A stretch of DNA of 64,000 nt from CAZLDI01 sp964558415 (GTDB lineage Bacteria; Chloroflexota; Dehalococcoidia; SM23-28-2; RBG-16-64-32): positions 62,001-126,000 of the forward strand of contig CAZLDI010000006.1 of assembly GCA_964558415.1 (NCBI GenBank), read 5' to 3'. The notes under the pieces are model-generated. The model was not told where the DNA came from. It made no database searches and saw nothing but the letters and a program-made list of their open reading frames with translations. A program made the position numbers and the translations under genes. Below, piece by piece: positions 8,791 through 17,797 of this stretch (the first letter of the stretch is position 1; each line of letters opens with the position of its first letter).

Positions 8791-10071
8791 CTAGCGATCC
8801 GTCTGGGCGCCATACGCGGCGTCCAGCAGCTCTATCACGTGCACCACGCGGCCCGCCACCCCGTACCGCCGCAGTCCCGCCTCCAACTGAGCCATGCAAC
8901 CGGGATTAGCCGTCGCAAGCACCTGCGCTCCCGTACCGCGAACGTCATGCATTTTGGACTCCAGCAATTGCAGGGACATCTTCGGCTGCGTGAACGCATA
9001 GATGCCCGCGCTCCCACAGCAACGATCAGCGTGCTCCATCTCGACGAACGTCACGCCGGGAATCGACTGCAGAACGCGCCTCGGCGCCTCACGCACTCGC
9101 TGCGCGTGGGCAAGGTGGCAGGAGTCCTGATACGTGACGCTGATCGCGGATGGGCTCTCCGGCGGCGCGAAAGGGAGGTCCACCAGGAACTCATGCACAT
9201 CCCGCACCAACTCTGAGAATCGACGCGCTTTGGCTCCGTAGTCCGGGTCATCTATCAGAAGTCGGGCGTACTCCTTCATCGCCGCTCCACAACCTGCGGA
9301 ATTCACCACAACCGCGTCCGGTGGATCCTCTAGGAAGGCGTCCACGTTCCGCCGCGCCAGCATCCGCGCCGTCGCCGCGTCGCCGTTGTGGCCGTGCAAG
9401 GCGCCGCAGCAGACTTGGCCGGGTGGCACCACCACCTCGCAACCGTTGCGCGCCAGTACGCGAACCGTGGCCCTGTGGACGCGTCCGTAGGCCAGGGGCA
9501 TGATGCAGCCGGTCAGCAACGCCACCCGCTTGGCCACTGCGCCGCGCGGGCGAGCTACGACGCCTGCCTCACGGAACGCGCGGCCCGAGACCGGTGGAAC
9601 GAACAGCACCCGGTCTCGAATGAAAGGAATGCGCTCAGCCACTGCTCTCAGGCCGGAGACGCGGTACGCACGCAATAGCCGGGCCAGTATGGCCAGCCGC
9701 CGCGGCCGCGCGATAACCTGACGCAGGAAGGCCGCCCGCAGGCGCCAGGCCAGCGGCGCACTCCCTGAGCTCAGGACCGCTGCCCGCGCCATCTCCATTG
9801 TGTGGCCGTACTGGACGCCGGAGGGGCAGACCGCCTCGCAGTTTCGGCACTGCAGGCACTGGTCCAGGTGCGAGAGGGCGTTTGCGGTCGGCTCGATGAT
9901 CCCTTCATCGAGCGCTCGCATTATGTACAGGCGGCCCCGCGGCGATTCCGTCTCCAACCCTGTTTCCACGTACGTGGGGCAGTGCTGCGAGCAGAGCCCG
10001 CAGCGAATGCACTGGGAGAACTGCTCCTGGTCGTGTCTCGGCAAATTCGGGGCGACGGGCAGGTCTGCCAT
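8791..10071 (-). CDS. glcF: Glycolate oxidase iron-sulfur subunit GlcF
   Basis: 426 residues. Two ferredoxin-type clusters occur at the N-terminus (CIRCGLCSQHCPTYVE and CLQCRNCEAVCPSGVQ), followed by two CCG domains with their Cys-Cys-Gly motifs (VCCGALHGHNG and DRCCGSAGIY). It passes electrons from the flavin subunits GlcD and GlcE, encoded just upstream, to the quinone pool or another carrier. The ATG overlaps the glcE stop by one base. Length and motifs are as expected for the family. Confidence 0.92.
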   Translation of the reverse strand: MADLPVAPNLPRHDQEQFSQCIRCGLCSQHCPTYVETGLETESPRGRLYIMRALDEGIIEPTANALSHLDQCLQCRNCEAVCPSGVQYGHTMEMARAAVLSSGSAPLAWRLRAAFLRQVIARPRRLAILARLLRAYRVSGLRAVAERIPFIRDRVLFVPPVSGRAFREAGVVARPRGAVAKRVALLTGCIMPLAYGRVHRATVRVLARNGCEVVVPPGQVCCGALHGHNGDAATARMLARRNVDAFLEDPPDAVVVNSAGCGAAMKEYARLLIDDPDYGAKARRFSELVRDVHEFLVDLPFAPPESPSAISVTYQDSCHLAHAQRVREAPRRVLQSIPGVTFVEMEHADRCCGSAGIYAFTQPKMSLQLLESKMHDVRGTGAQVLATANPGCMAQLEAGLRRYGVAGRVVHVIELLDAAYGAQTDR

Positions 10072-11354
10072 CAGAGCCTTCCCACGAACCGCCCGGGGCT
10101 CAAAACACCGTTCGGGTCAAACTGCGCCTTGATATTGCGCATCAATGCGAACGAAGGCGCCGGTATCTCGTCGAATACGTCGATCTCGCGCTTGAGTTCG
10201 GGCGAGCAATGCTGCACGACAAGAGTCCCGCCTGCCCGGGCAACCGTTCCTCGCACGCGGGACAGCAGATCGCCGTCGCTCCCGCCACCGGCCCAGGCAG
10301 CCACCAACGTGCCGCAGGTGGGTTGCGCCTGGATCGTCGCATAAGCGCACTCGCGGTCTAGGGATTGAATTAGATCGGGTAGCTTGCTTGGCGGAATCGC
10401 GAGCTTGCACTCCAGCGTTCGCCCTGCATCGGATGCCACGTTGTCCCAGGCGGCGTCGAGGTCCCGGTCGTCCAGCCGCTTGGCGCCCTCTTGGGCCGCC
10501 GTTTGCTCGATCTCTCGCTGAGACCGGTCCACGGCCGCAAGAGCGCCGGCCAGGTGCAACTGGAGGATCGTCTGAACAACGGCTTCCGGCCCGCTGGAAG
10601 TCGGCGCGCCGTGTCTGTTGAGAACGACGTCTTCCAATGCGAGACCTCGGCGCGCCATCTCCGAGGCGAATGCGCACGCTCTGGCGGGAGACGGGAACTC
10701 CAGCACTATTCGCCTGCGCGCCCGAGGCAGCGGGATCGTCTTGAAGGTCGCCTCGACGATGACCCCCAGAGTGCGGAACGATCCTGTGTACAGCTTGCAG
10801 AGGTCGTATCCCGCCACATTCTTCACGACCTTGCCGCCGGCGCGCGTGATCCGGCCCTCCGCCGTGACCACACGCATTCCGATCGTGTAGTCGCGCGGCG
10901 TTCCGTAGGCGTGCCGGCCATCGCAGGGCCCATTCGCGGCGAGCAGGCCTTCGACGCTCGGATCGGACGTTGACGGAAGAGCCGGTATCATTTGGCCCTT
11001 CGCGTCAAGCGCAACCTGCAGCTCAGATAGCATCATCCCGGCCTGACAGGTGACAGTCATGTCTGCCGGTTCGTGCTCGATTAGCTGGCTCATCCGCCGC
11101 AGGCTCAAGGCGATGTCGTAGCGAGCTGGCACGTTGCCGGGCAGGACGCCGTCCCGCGGGATTACTGCCAGTCGCCGCTCATCCGCGTATCGCAAGATGG
11201 CCGCAACCTCTTCGTATGACGCCGGCTCCACGATGGCCCGCGGCGCCAGGCCGTCTACTTCGTGGCGCCCCGGCTGCTCAGCAGGAGGCTCGTACACGTG
11301 CTCAGGGCCGGCGATCGCCGCCAGGTCCGCAATGATCGACGTTTCCGTGACCAT
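10071..11354 (-). CDS. glcE: Glycolate oxidase FAD-binding subunit GlcE
   Basis: 427 residues from an ATG two bases after the glcD stop; an earlier in-frame start would overlap glcD heavily. Residues 35-210 form a PCMH-type FAD domain with PRDGVLPGNVPARYD and VVKNVAGYDLCKLYTGSFGT-like segments (here GSFRTLG). The C-terminal part ends ALMRNIKAQFDPNGVLSPGR, the usual end of this oxidase family. It works with GlcD and GlcF in oxidation of glycolate or a related 2-hydroxyacid to glyoxylate. No strong ribosome site is visible, so coupling to glcD is likely. Confidence 0.88.
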   Translation of the reverse strand: MVTETSIIADLAAIAGPEHVYEPPAEQPGRHEVDGLAPRAIVEPASYEEVAAILRYADERRLAVIPRDGVLPGNVPARYDIALSLRRMSQLIEHEPADMTVTCQAGMMLSELQVALDAKGQMIPALPSTSDPSVEGLLAANGPCDGRHAYGTPRDYTIGMRVVTAEGRITRAGGKVVKNVAGYDLCKLYTGSFRTLGVIVEATFKTIPLPRARRRIVLEFPSPARACAFASEMARRGLALEDVVLNRHGAPTSSGPEAVVQTILQLHLAGALAAVDRSQREIEQTAAQEGAKRLDDRDLDAAWDNVASDAGRTLECKLAIPPSKLPDLIQSLDRECAYATIQAQPTCGTLVAAWAGGGSDGDLLSRVRGTVARAGGTLVVQHCSPELKREIDVFDEIPAPSFALMRNIKAQFDPNGVLSPGRFVGRL

Positions 11355-11356
11355 GA

Positions 11357-12805
11357 CTAGACGTACGCGCCCGGCCCAACCCTGTCGATGGCGGCCCGCA
11401 TCCTCGACGACACCTCTCCGCAGCCCTTCGACGTAGGAAACAGCTTGCCGGGGTTGAAGCCCTCCGTTGACCCGAACGCAGCCTTCAGCCGCCACATCAT
11501 CTCCAGGTCGTCGTCGGAGAAGATCCACGACATGTAGTTTCGTTTCTCCAGCCCCACGCCGTGCTCACCCGTGATGCTCCCGCCGGCGTCCACGCATAGG
11601 CGCATGATCTCCTCGCCCAGATCTAACACGCGGTCCGTCGCGCCCGCCACGCGTTCGTCGAACATCACGTTCGGGTGCAGATTGCCGTCACCGGCGTGGA
11701 ACACATTCGCCACCCCGAAGCCGAACCGCTCGCAGGCCGCGTTGACCGCGGCCAGTATCTCCGGCAGCTTCGTGCGCGGGATGACACCGTCAAGAATGTA
11801 GAACGAGGGCGCCAGTCGCCCCAGCGCTCCGAAGGCCCCCTTGCGCCCGGCCCACAACCGCTCGCGATCAGCCTCTGACAGCCCCAGCCTGATTTCTCGC
11901 GCGAACGATTCGGTGCAGACCCGCTGCGACGCGTCCAACTGCTCCTTTGCTTCTTCCGCCAGTCCCTCTACCTCCACCAGCAGCACCGCTCCGGCGTCCG
12001 GCGGATATCCTGCGTTCACGAACGGCTCAACTGCCCGCATGGTGTTTTTATCCATCAATTCTAGAGCGGCGGGAAGTACGCCCGCGGCGATAATCGCTGA
12101 GACGGCGCGCGAGGCTTGATCTATGTCGTCGAATATCGCGAGAAGCGTCATTGCGCACTCCGGTTTGTGGAGCAGTCGCACGATCACCTTCGTCACGATC
12201 GCCAGCGTCCCCTCCGAGCCCACGACAACGCCGGTCAGATCGTACCCCGGGACATCCGAGGTCTTATCGCCAAGCCAGATGAGTTCCCCGTCCGCGGTCA
12301 CGATCTCCAGTCCCAGTACATGGTTCACCGTCGAGCCGTAGCGCAGAGTGTGCGGCCCTCCGGCGTTCACGGCCACGTTTCCACCGATGGTGCAGGCCTT
12401 CTGGCTGGATGGGTCCGGCGCGTAGTACAGGCCGTGCGGCGCCGCCGCCTTCGAGATGTCGAGGTTGATGACGCCGGGTTCGACGACCGCGGTGCCGTTC
12501 TCCGCATCAAGTTCAAGGATGCGGTTCATCCGCGTCGTCACGATGACTACCCCGCCCTCGCAGGGGATCGCCCCTCCGGAGAGGCCGGTGCCGGCGCCTC
12601 GCGCCGTTACCGCGGCGCCGTGCTGGCGGGCGATGCGCACAGCTTCCGCCACCTGCGCTGCGCTGTCCGGCAGCACCACAGCCTCCGGCACCCCGCGATC
12701 GATCGTGGCGTCGTATTCATAGACCAGCAGGTCTTCCGGAGCGTGCAGCACCCAGCGGCGGCCGATCGCCGCTTCAAGATCGCGGATCAGCTTGCTCCTT
12801 GCCAC
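11357..12805 (-). CDS. glcD: Glycolate oxidase catalytic FAD subunit GlcD
   Basis: 482 residues. The FAD-linked oxidase N-terminal domain includes VTARGAGTGLSGGAIP and the C-terminal domain contains FHAGDGNLHPNVMFD and the GEHGVGLEKRNYM motif typical of GlcD and D-lactate dehydrogenases. It opens the glcDEF operon. The GTG start was chosen because it sits six bases after TAGACT and has no ribosome site, as in a leaderless message; a TTG six bases earlier is the alternative. The substrate may be glycolate or D-lactate; the three-subunit operon favours glycolate. Confidence 0.9.
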   Translation of the reverse strand: MARSKLIRDLEAAIGRRWVLHAPEDLLVYEYDATIDRGVPEAVVLPDSAAQVAEAVRIARQHGAAVTARGAGTGLSGGAIPCEGGVVIVTTRMNRILELDAENGTAVVEPGVINLDISKAAAPHGLYYAPDPSSQKACTIGGNVAVNAGGPHTLRYGSTVNHVLGLEIVTADGELIWLGDKTSDVPGYDLTGVVVGSEGTLAIVTKVIVRLLHKPECAMTLLAIFDDIDQASRAVSAIIAAGVLPAALELMDKNTMRAVEPFVNAGYPPDAGAVLLVEVEGLAEEAKEQLDASQRVCTESFAREIRLGLSEADRERLWAGRKGAFGALGRLAPSFYILDGVIPRTKLPEILAAVNAACERFGFGVANVFHAGDGNLHPNVMFDERVAGATDRVLDLGEEIMRLCVDAGGSITGEHGVGLEKRNYMSWIFSDDDLEMMWRLKAAFGSTEGFNPGKLFPTSKGCGEVSSRMRAAIDRVGPGAYV

Positions 12806-12811
12806 GGCCAA

Positions 12812-12817
12812 AGTCTA
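12812..12817 (-). promoter_or_regulatory. Putative -10 element of a leaderless glcD transcript
   Basis: On the minus strand TAGACT lies six bases before the GTG of glcD, and no Shine-Dalgarno sequence is present. A good -35 box is not evident. Confidence 0.4.
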
Positions 12818-12909
12818 ACAGGTGTCAGATGATTCGCGGCTTCTAAAGCGCGTATACTGCAACGGCACCTGATGAAAAGCCGTCTTGTTTACGGAGGATC
12901 GCCCGCGCT

Positions 12910-14427
12910 ATGAGAGGCCGTATTTCGGCCTTTTGGGTATCCCTGGCGATAATTGCTGCGTTGTCAATACTGGCAGCGCTAATCGCGAACTCGCACAAGA
13001 CGAAAAAGAGCAACGTAAAGTCCGTGTCCACGGGAAGTGAATGCGTGAAGGCCGCCTCGCGGCCTTCACAGAAGCGTGCACCTACGCCGGGCCTGTTGGC
13101 GTCTCGGACCGCGGCCGCGTTCGCGGGGCTCGTCCTTGTCGCCGCCTTGCTTCTGGCGCCCACGGACGCCTCATCTCTCTTGCCGCCCGCAGACTCTGGG
13201 CGGAACAGCAGCCACGATGCCAGTACGCACTCAGGGCTCGGCCCGCTCACGCGGGCGCGCCCGACGGCGGCCTCAGCGACGCCGGGACCCACCGTCACGC
13301 CGACACCGGCGTTTGCGGTAGCCGACCCGCCGCCATCGTCGCGGCCTGCGACAGGCGGTGACCAGCCGTCTGCGCCTGCCGCGGCGGCTCCCGGCGGCAT
13401 ACCGGAGAACGTTAACGCATCAGCGGACTTGCTGGGCCTACGTCAGCAACTGGATGACTCGATCCGGGCGTACAACGCGCAGGTCGGCGGGATTGACGTG
13501 GCGATAGCCGTCACCGACCTGCAGAGCGGCGAAACGATCTCCATCGGAGGCAACGCACCGCACCGGACCGCCTGCACGATCAACATGTTCGCCCTGTTCT
13601 CAATCGTGAGTGAGTTCCAGGCCGGACGTGGGGACCCATCGGCTGTCTCATATAGCGTCTACCGGGGCATCGGGACCAGCTATCCTCCAGAGGTCAAGAA
13701 TTTCCTCCAGAGGACCTTCGGCTCCTATTCCGCCGGGCTGCAGCGCGCGCGCGACCTCATGAGTTCGTGGGGAATGGCGGCTTCGAACTTCGACCACGTT
13801 CCCTATTACGGTGGCGAGCCCTACGTACCGAATATCCTCACAACCCTCGAAACGAACGACGTCCTCACGAAACTCTACCGCGGCCAGCTCTTCAATCCTG
13901 AATGGACCGCGTACACGCTGGCGAAAATGCGAGACATCGCCTGGTTTGTGAACTATATCCTGCCCGGGCGATTGCCATCTCAGGCTACTGTGGCCCACAA
14001 AATCGGCTATTACGTAGACTACGACGGCTGGGTCAATAACGACGCCGGCATCGTCACGTTCAAGGGCGCGGACGGTAAGGAAAAGGCGTACGCAATCACT
14101 TACATGTCGCAGATGGCCCGTACGGAATACATCGGCTATTCGTTCGGCGCGAAGCTCTCGCGCGACGTCTGGGACTTTATGGCGGCGAGGTACGGACTTG
14201 ATGGGCAGGCGGTACCGCCGCCTCCCCCGCCGCCGCCAACACCCGTCCCCACTCCGACGCCGGCGCCCACGCCTTCGCCGACACCGGTGCCAAGCGCGAC
14301 GCCTACCCCAACGCCGGTGCCCAGCGCGACGCCTTCACCTTCCCCAACATCAACCCCAACCCCAACGCCTACTCCGACGCCAACGCCTGCTCCTACCCCC
14401 AGCCCGACGCCCACTCCGGGACCGTAG
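12910..14427 (+). CDS. Membrane-anchored beta-lactamase/transpeptidase-fold protein lacking the catalytic Ser and Lys
   Basis: 505 residues. Hydrophobic segments lie at 8-27 and about 64-83, then a Pro/Ala-rich linker, then a serine-hydrolase (class A beta-lactamase-like) domain at about 173-430, then a Pro/Thr tail at 436-505 that probably spans the wall. The domain aligns by pattern (VAIAVTDLQSGETISIGG; later VAHKIGYYVDYDGWVNNDAG), but the SxxK nucleophile motif is CTIN at 222-225 and the KTG motif is KIG at 364-366. It is therefore either a pseudo-enzyme or a divergent subfamily. GGAGG precedes the ATG, and a TATACT lies about 55 bases upstream. The gene stands alone, converging on glpK. 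Confidence 0.75.
   Translation: MRGRISAFWVSLAIIAALSILAALIANSHKTKKSNVKSVSTGSECVKAASRPSQKRAPTPGLLASRTAAAFAGLVLVAALLLAPTDASSLLPPADSGRNSSHDASTHSGLGPLTRARPTAASATPGPTVTPTPAFAVADPPPSSRPATGGDQPSAPAAAAPGGIPENVNASADLLGLRQQLDDSIRAYNAQVGGIDVAIAVTDLQSGETISIGGNAPHRTACTINMFALFSIVSEFQAGRGDPSAVSYSVYRGIGTSYPPEVKNFLQRTFGSYSAGLQRARDLMSSWGMAASNFDHVPYYGGEPYVPNILTTLETNDVLTKLYRGQLFNPEWTAYTLAKMRDIAWFVNYILPGRLPSQATVAHKIGYYVDYDGWVNNDAGIVTFKGADGKEKAYAITYMSQMARTEYIGYSFGAKLSRDVWDFMAARYGLDGQAVPPPPPPPPTPVPTPTPAPTPSPTPVPSATPTPTPVPSATPSPSPTSTPTPTPTPTPTPAPTPSPTPTPGP
14215..14424 (+). repeat. Pro/Thr-coding low-complexity repeat
   Basis: About 210 bases of imperfect repeats of CC(A/G/C)AC(G/C/T)CC units encode the PTPTPTP tail of the preceding protein. 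Such tails act as wall-spanning linkers in surface proteins. The stretch is prone to length change by slippage. Confidence 0.8.
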
Positions 14428-14433
14428 CGCCGC

Positions 14434-15921
14434 CTACGCGCTCGCCCAGCCTTTCGCCCGCTCCACGGCCCGTTTCCAGCCGGCGTACAGCTGCTCTCTC
14501 CGTTCCTCGGCCATCTCGGGCCTGAACCGGCGATCGACCCTCCAGTTGCGCGACACGTCCTCCGTGTCCTTCCAGAATCCCACCGCAAGACCTGCGAGGT
14601 ACGCGGCACCCAGCGCGGTCGTCTCTAGGACCGCGGGCCGTACGACGTCGCGCCCAAGCACATCTGCCTGAATCTGGAGGAGCAGGTCGTTCGCCGCTGC
14701 GCCGCCATCCACTCGCAGCTCCGATAGCCGGACACCTGAATCCGCCTCGATCGCCTCGATGACGTCGCGCGTCTGGTAGGCGATCGCCTCCAGCGTAGCT
14801 CGGGCGATATGCGCTCGATTGCTTCCTCGGGTGAGACCGACGATAGCACCGCGGGCCTGCGGGTCCCAGTGCGGCGCGCCGAGGCCAACCAGCGCGGGCA
14901 CGAAGTATACGCCACCGGAGTCCGGCACTTCAGCGGCGAGCGTCGCAGACTCGTCGGCTGTCGAGATGATGCCCAGCTCGTCTCGAAGCCACTGCACTGC
15001 CGCCCCGGCAACGAACACGCTACCCTCCAACGCGTATGTCACTTTGTCCCCGCTGTCCGAAGGCAGCCCCCACCCGATGGTCGTGAGCAGGGAGGTCGAC
15101 GAGACACCCTTGTCCCCGACGTTCATCAGCAGGAAAGCCCCGGTTCCGTACGTGTTCTTCGCCATTCCCGCCGCGAACGCCGCCTGCCCGAACAGCGCTG
15201 CTTGCTGGTCGCCGGCGACACCCGCGACCGGTATCGACCCGCCCAGCACCTCGGTCTGAGCGAACGTCCCCGACGAAGCCCGGACCTTCGGGAGGATGGA
15301 CGAAGGGACATCCAGCGCGGTTAGCAGATCGTTGTCCCAGCGCAGGTCGAAGATGTTGTACATTAGGGTCCGGGAAGCGTTCGAATAATCCGTGGCGTGC
15401 GCGCCGGTCAGTCGGTAGATGAGCCAGGAGTCTACGGTGCCGAACATCAGCTCTCCCGTCTCCGCTCGCCGCCTCGCGCCTGCTACGTGGTCAAGAAGCC
15501 ACTTGATCTTCGTCCCGGAGAAATAGGGGTCCAGCCGCAGGCCCGTGCGCTCTCGGAAGAGCGGCTCCGTGCCTCGTGAGCGCAGTTCCTCACAAATGCC
15601 GGCTGTCCGCCTGTCCTGCCAGACGATCGCGTTGGCAATCGCGTGGCCGGCCCTATCCCAGAGAACGGTCGTCTCGCGCTGGTTGGTGATCCCGATCGCT
15701 GCGACGTCGCGTGCGACGGCGCCGGCCGCGCTCAGCGCTTCCCGCGCCGTCGCCAACTGGGTCTGCCAGATCTCCTCCGCGTCGTGCTCCACCCACCCTG
15801 GTTCCGGGTATATCTGCCGAAACTCCCGTTGCGCGGCGGCAACCGCGTTCCCGCCGTGGTCGAACAGGATGGCCCGAGAAGACGACGTCCCCTGGTCCAG
15901 CGCGAGCACGAAGTCCGCCAT
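14434..15921 (-). CDS. glpK: Glycerol kinase
   Basis: 495 residues, the usual length. The FGGY kinase motifs are clear: LALDQGTSSSRAILFD at the N-terminus, YPEPGWVEHDAEEIW, ITNQRETTVLWDR, the GDQQAALFGQ segment and the C-terminal LRVDGGAAANDLLLQ. It makes glycerol 3-phosphate from glycerol and ATP in the cytoplasm. No glycerol transporter or dehydrogenase adjoins it. The ATG is nine bases downstream of TAACCT with no ribosome site, so the message may be leaderless. It ends six bases from the convergent gene. Confidence 0.96.
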   Translation of the reverse strand: MADFVLALDQGTSSSRAILFDHGGNAVAAAQREFRQIYPEPGWVEHDAEEIWQTQLATAREALSAAGAVARDVAAIGITNQRETTVLWDRAGHAIANAIVWQDRRTAGICEELRSRGTEPLFRERTGLRLDPYFSGTKIKWLLDHVAGARRRAETGELMFGTVDSWLIYRLTGAHATDYSNASRTLMYNIFDLRWDNDLLTALDVPSSILPKVRASSGTFAQTEVLGGSIPVAGVAGDQQAALFGQAAFAAGMAKNTYGTGAFLLMNVGDKGVSSTSLLTTIGWGLPSDSGDKVTYALEGSVFVAGAAVQWLRDELGIISTADESATLAAEVPDSGGVYFVPALVGLGAPHWDPQARGAIVGLTRGSNRAHIARATLEAIAYQTRDVIEAIEADSGVRLSELRVDGGAAANDLLLQIQADVLGRDVVRPAVLETTALGAAYLAGLAVGFWKDTEDVSRNWRVDRRFRPEMAEERREQLYAGWKRAVERAKGWASA

Positions 15922-15930
15922 ATCGCGGCA

Positions 15931-15959
15931 AGGTTAGCACTGGCCGCGTGCGCTGTCGA
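15931..15959 (-). promoter_or_regulatory. glpK promoter, predicted leaderless
   Basis: On the minus strand TCGACA (15954-15959) and TAACCT (15931-15936) are 17 bases apart, a good match to a housekeeping promoter, and the -10 element ends nine bases before the glpK ATG. Confidence 0.55.
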
Positions 15960-16032
15960 GCGTTGACGGCGCTTGAAATCGGGCGTAGCATCGGCGACGA
16001 ACTAGCGCCAGAAGCGAAGGAGAAAGCTCAGG

Positions 16033-17055
16033 ATGCCTGACGAACGCCGATACTGGGGAACGGTGACGCCTCTGCCCGCGCCGCTACTGGCGATGCAAGC
16101 GAAGATGCAGGAGGATGCCGGGCTGGAAGGACTGTTCGCGCCGCAGGTCTACGGCCCTCCCTTTGTTCCGCTCGCCGCGGCGGCGGCTGTTACGTCGCGC
16201 GTCAGGCTTGCCTCCGGTATCGCGCTTGCTTTCGTGCGCAGTCCATTCGAGACCGCGATGGCGGCGCTGGACATGGACCGGCTCAGCGCTGGGCGCTTCA
16301 CCCTTGGCCTCGGCTCCAGCGTGCGCTCCTGGAGCGAGGGGTTCTTCGGGATGCCTTACGGCAAGCCCCTGGAGCACATGCGCGAGGTGGTGGAGATACT
16401 GCGGTTGGTCATCGCGAAGGCCCACACCGGCGAGCTTACGAGGTTCGAAGGCAAGTACCATAAACACGACTTCAGTGAGCTTCAACCGCCGCCCCCGCCC
16501 GTCCGCACGGACCTGCCGATCTGGATCGCTGCGCTGCGTGGCCCGCTGGTGAGCCTCGCGGCGGAGATCGCCGACGGTGTGATCGGCCATCCCATCTGGT
16601 CGGTCCGCTGGCTCACCACCGATGTCCCTGGCGCTCTGAAACGCGGCCTGACGCGCGGCGGTAAGCACCGATCGGACATCGAGTTCAACGCCTGGCTCTG
16701 GGTCGCTGTCAATAATGACCGTGCGCAGGCGATTAACGACGCCAGAGCCACTGTCGCCTTCTACGCCGGTGTCGAGCAGTACGAGGAGTACTTCGCTGCC
16801 CACGGCTTCCGGGAACAGGCGCTGCGCCTCCAGGAAGGCGTGAAACGGGGAGACTATCTTGGCGTAGCCCACCTGGTGCCGGACGAGATGGCGGAGACGT
16901 TCGTCGTCTGCGGGTCCCCGGATGAAGTGCGCGAGAAGATCGAACCGGCGTGGCAGGTTGCCGACTCGCTCACGCTCGTCCCGCCCGCGTACGGACTTAC
17001 GCCGGATAGGCTTATGGCCTATGCGGGGGGCATCGCAAGTACGTTCTACGGCTAA
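16033..17055 (+). CDS. LLM-class flavin-dependent oxidoreductase, probably F420-dependent
   Basis: 340 residues with the TIM-barrel signatures of luciferase-like monooxygenases: an early AGLEGLFAPQ strand, RVRLASGIALAFVRSPF, MDRLSAGRFTLGLGSS and EVVEILRLVI. The pattern is closest to the coenzyme F420-using branch, though cofactor choice cannot be proved from sequence reading. A GAAGGAGAAAG site precedes the ATG. The following small gene starts 29 bases later with its own promoter-like element. The substrate is unknown. Confidence 0.85.
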   Translation: MPDERRYWGTVTPLPAPLLAMQAKMQEDAGLEGLFAPQVYGPPFVPLAAAAAVTSRVRLASGIALAFVRSPFETAMAALDMDRLSAGRFTLGLGSSVRSWSEGFFGMPYGKPLEHMREVVEILRLVIAKAHTGELTRFEGKYHKHDFSELQPPPPPVRTDLPIWIAALRGPLVSLAAEIADGVIGHPIWSVRWLTTDVPGALKRGLTRGGKHRSDIEFNAWLWVAVNNDRAQAINDARATVAFYAGVEQYEEYFAAHGFREQALRLQEGVKRGDYLGVAHLVPDEMAETFVVCGSPDEVREKIEPAWQVADSLTLVPPAYGLTPDRLMAYAGGIASTFYG

Positions 17056-17072
17056 TCGCCTTTGCCGCGTGC

Positions 17073-17078
17073 TACGAT
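17073..17078 (+). promoter_or_regulatory. Putative -10 element of a leaderless transcript
   Basis: TACGAT lies six bases before the ATG at 17085; there is no ribosome site. Confidence 0.35.
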
Positions 17079-17084
17079 CGATCT

Positions 17085-17390
17085 ATGGCGTTGCGCTTCC
17101 TGGGTAGAGACCTCGAACGGATGCTCGTGCAGCACAGTCGTGGAGACCTGATGGCCACGGCCTTCGGGGGCATCGGCTTCACCGACGACGGCAGCACGAT
17201 CTATGTGCATCTCTTCCCCAGACCTGGCTGGCGCGGGCCCGCGGAGGGCCGCGCGTTCGTGCTCGCGTGGGAGGACTACGCCCCGGACGGCACAAGCCGC
17301 CTCGCCTGCTTCCGCTGGTTGGTAGAAGAGGCGCGGGTGAGCCTCGCAGAAAATGTAGAAAAGATCGTGCGCTGGCTGGATGGCAAGTGA
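17085..17390 (+). CDS. Uncharacterised small protein
   Basis: 101 residues, not recognised. It contains a central beta-like stretch (FTDDGSTIYVHLFPRPGW) and a C-terminal helix (LVEEARVSLAENVEKIVRWL). There is no signal peptide, membrane segment or metal motif. It overlaps the start of the OB-fold gene by four bases (GTGA), and that gene overlaps the pirin gene in the same way, so the three form one operon. Confidence 0.65.
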   Translation: MALRFLGRDLERMLVQHSRGDLMATAFGGIGFTDDGSTIYVHLFPRPGWRGPAEGRAFVLAWEDYAPDGTSRLACFRWLVEEARVSLAENVEKIVRWLDGK

Positions 17391-17797
17391 GCGGACGGGC
17401 CCTGCCTGACCTCGGCGCCCTGAAGGCCTGTGCCGCCGGTGACCGCGTCACGTTCCGCGCCCGCGTCCTGCGCGTCTGGATGACCGGGGGACTACGGATG
17501 TGCCTGGTGGGCGACGAGACGGCGCTGACCCGCATCGAAATCGGCGCCGCGGGCATCGTTGAAGGCCGCTCGTACGAGTTCCGCGATGCGAAGGTGCGGG
17601 AGTACCCGGGCGGTTGGCACAGTGCCTCCCTCCCGGGCGAAGGACGGCTGGTTCCGTTGGCCGGGGACGTCGCGATCACCCAGAGCCCGGAATACATTGA
17701 GCGCACGTTTAAGATCCTCTCGGGAATCCAGCGCAAGAAAGCGCGTAAAGAGGGGCGGCTGCCCCCCTGGCGGCACCCGTCGGACGCCGAGCCGTGA
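17387..17797 (+). CDS. OB-fold nucleic-acid-binding-like protein
   Basis: 136 residues from a GTG that overlaps the previous stop. The pattern GDRVTFRARVLRVW, then a short loop and MCLVGDETALTRIEIG, then SYEFRDAKVREYPGGWHS resembles a single OB fold of the single-strand-binding or RPA type. The C-terminus is basic (RKKARKEGRLPPWR). Binding of nucleic acid is inferred from the fold pattern. The longer upstream frame was rejected because it lies inside the previous gene. Confidence 0.65.
   Translation: MSGRALPDLGALKACAAGDRVTFRARVLRVWMTGGLRMCLVGDETALTRIEIGAAGIVEGRSYEFRDAKVREYPGGWHSASLPGEGRLVPLAGDVAITQSPEYIERTFKILSGIQRKKARKEGRLPPWRHPSDAEP

Noticed and set aside
12843..13400. Minus-strand frame across the start of the beta-lactamase-fold gene
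   Set aside because: The plus-strand gene has a ribosome site, membrane helices and a domain; the antisense frame has none.
14215..14424. PT-coding repeat as a tandem-repeat RNA or CRISPR-like array
   Set aside because: Units are short, imperfect and in frame with the surface protein, so a Pro/Thr linker explains them.
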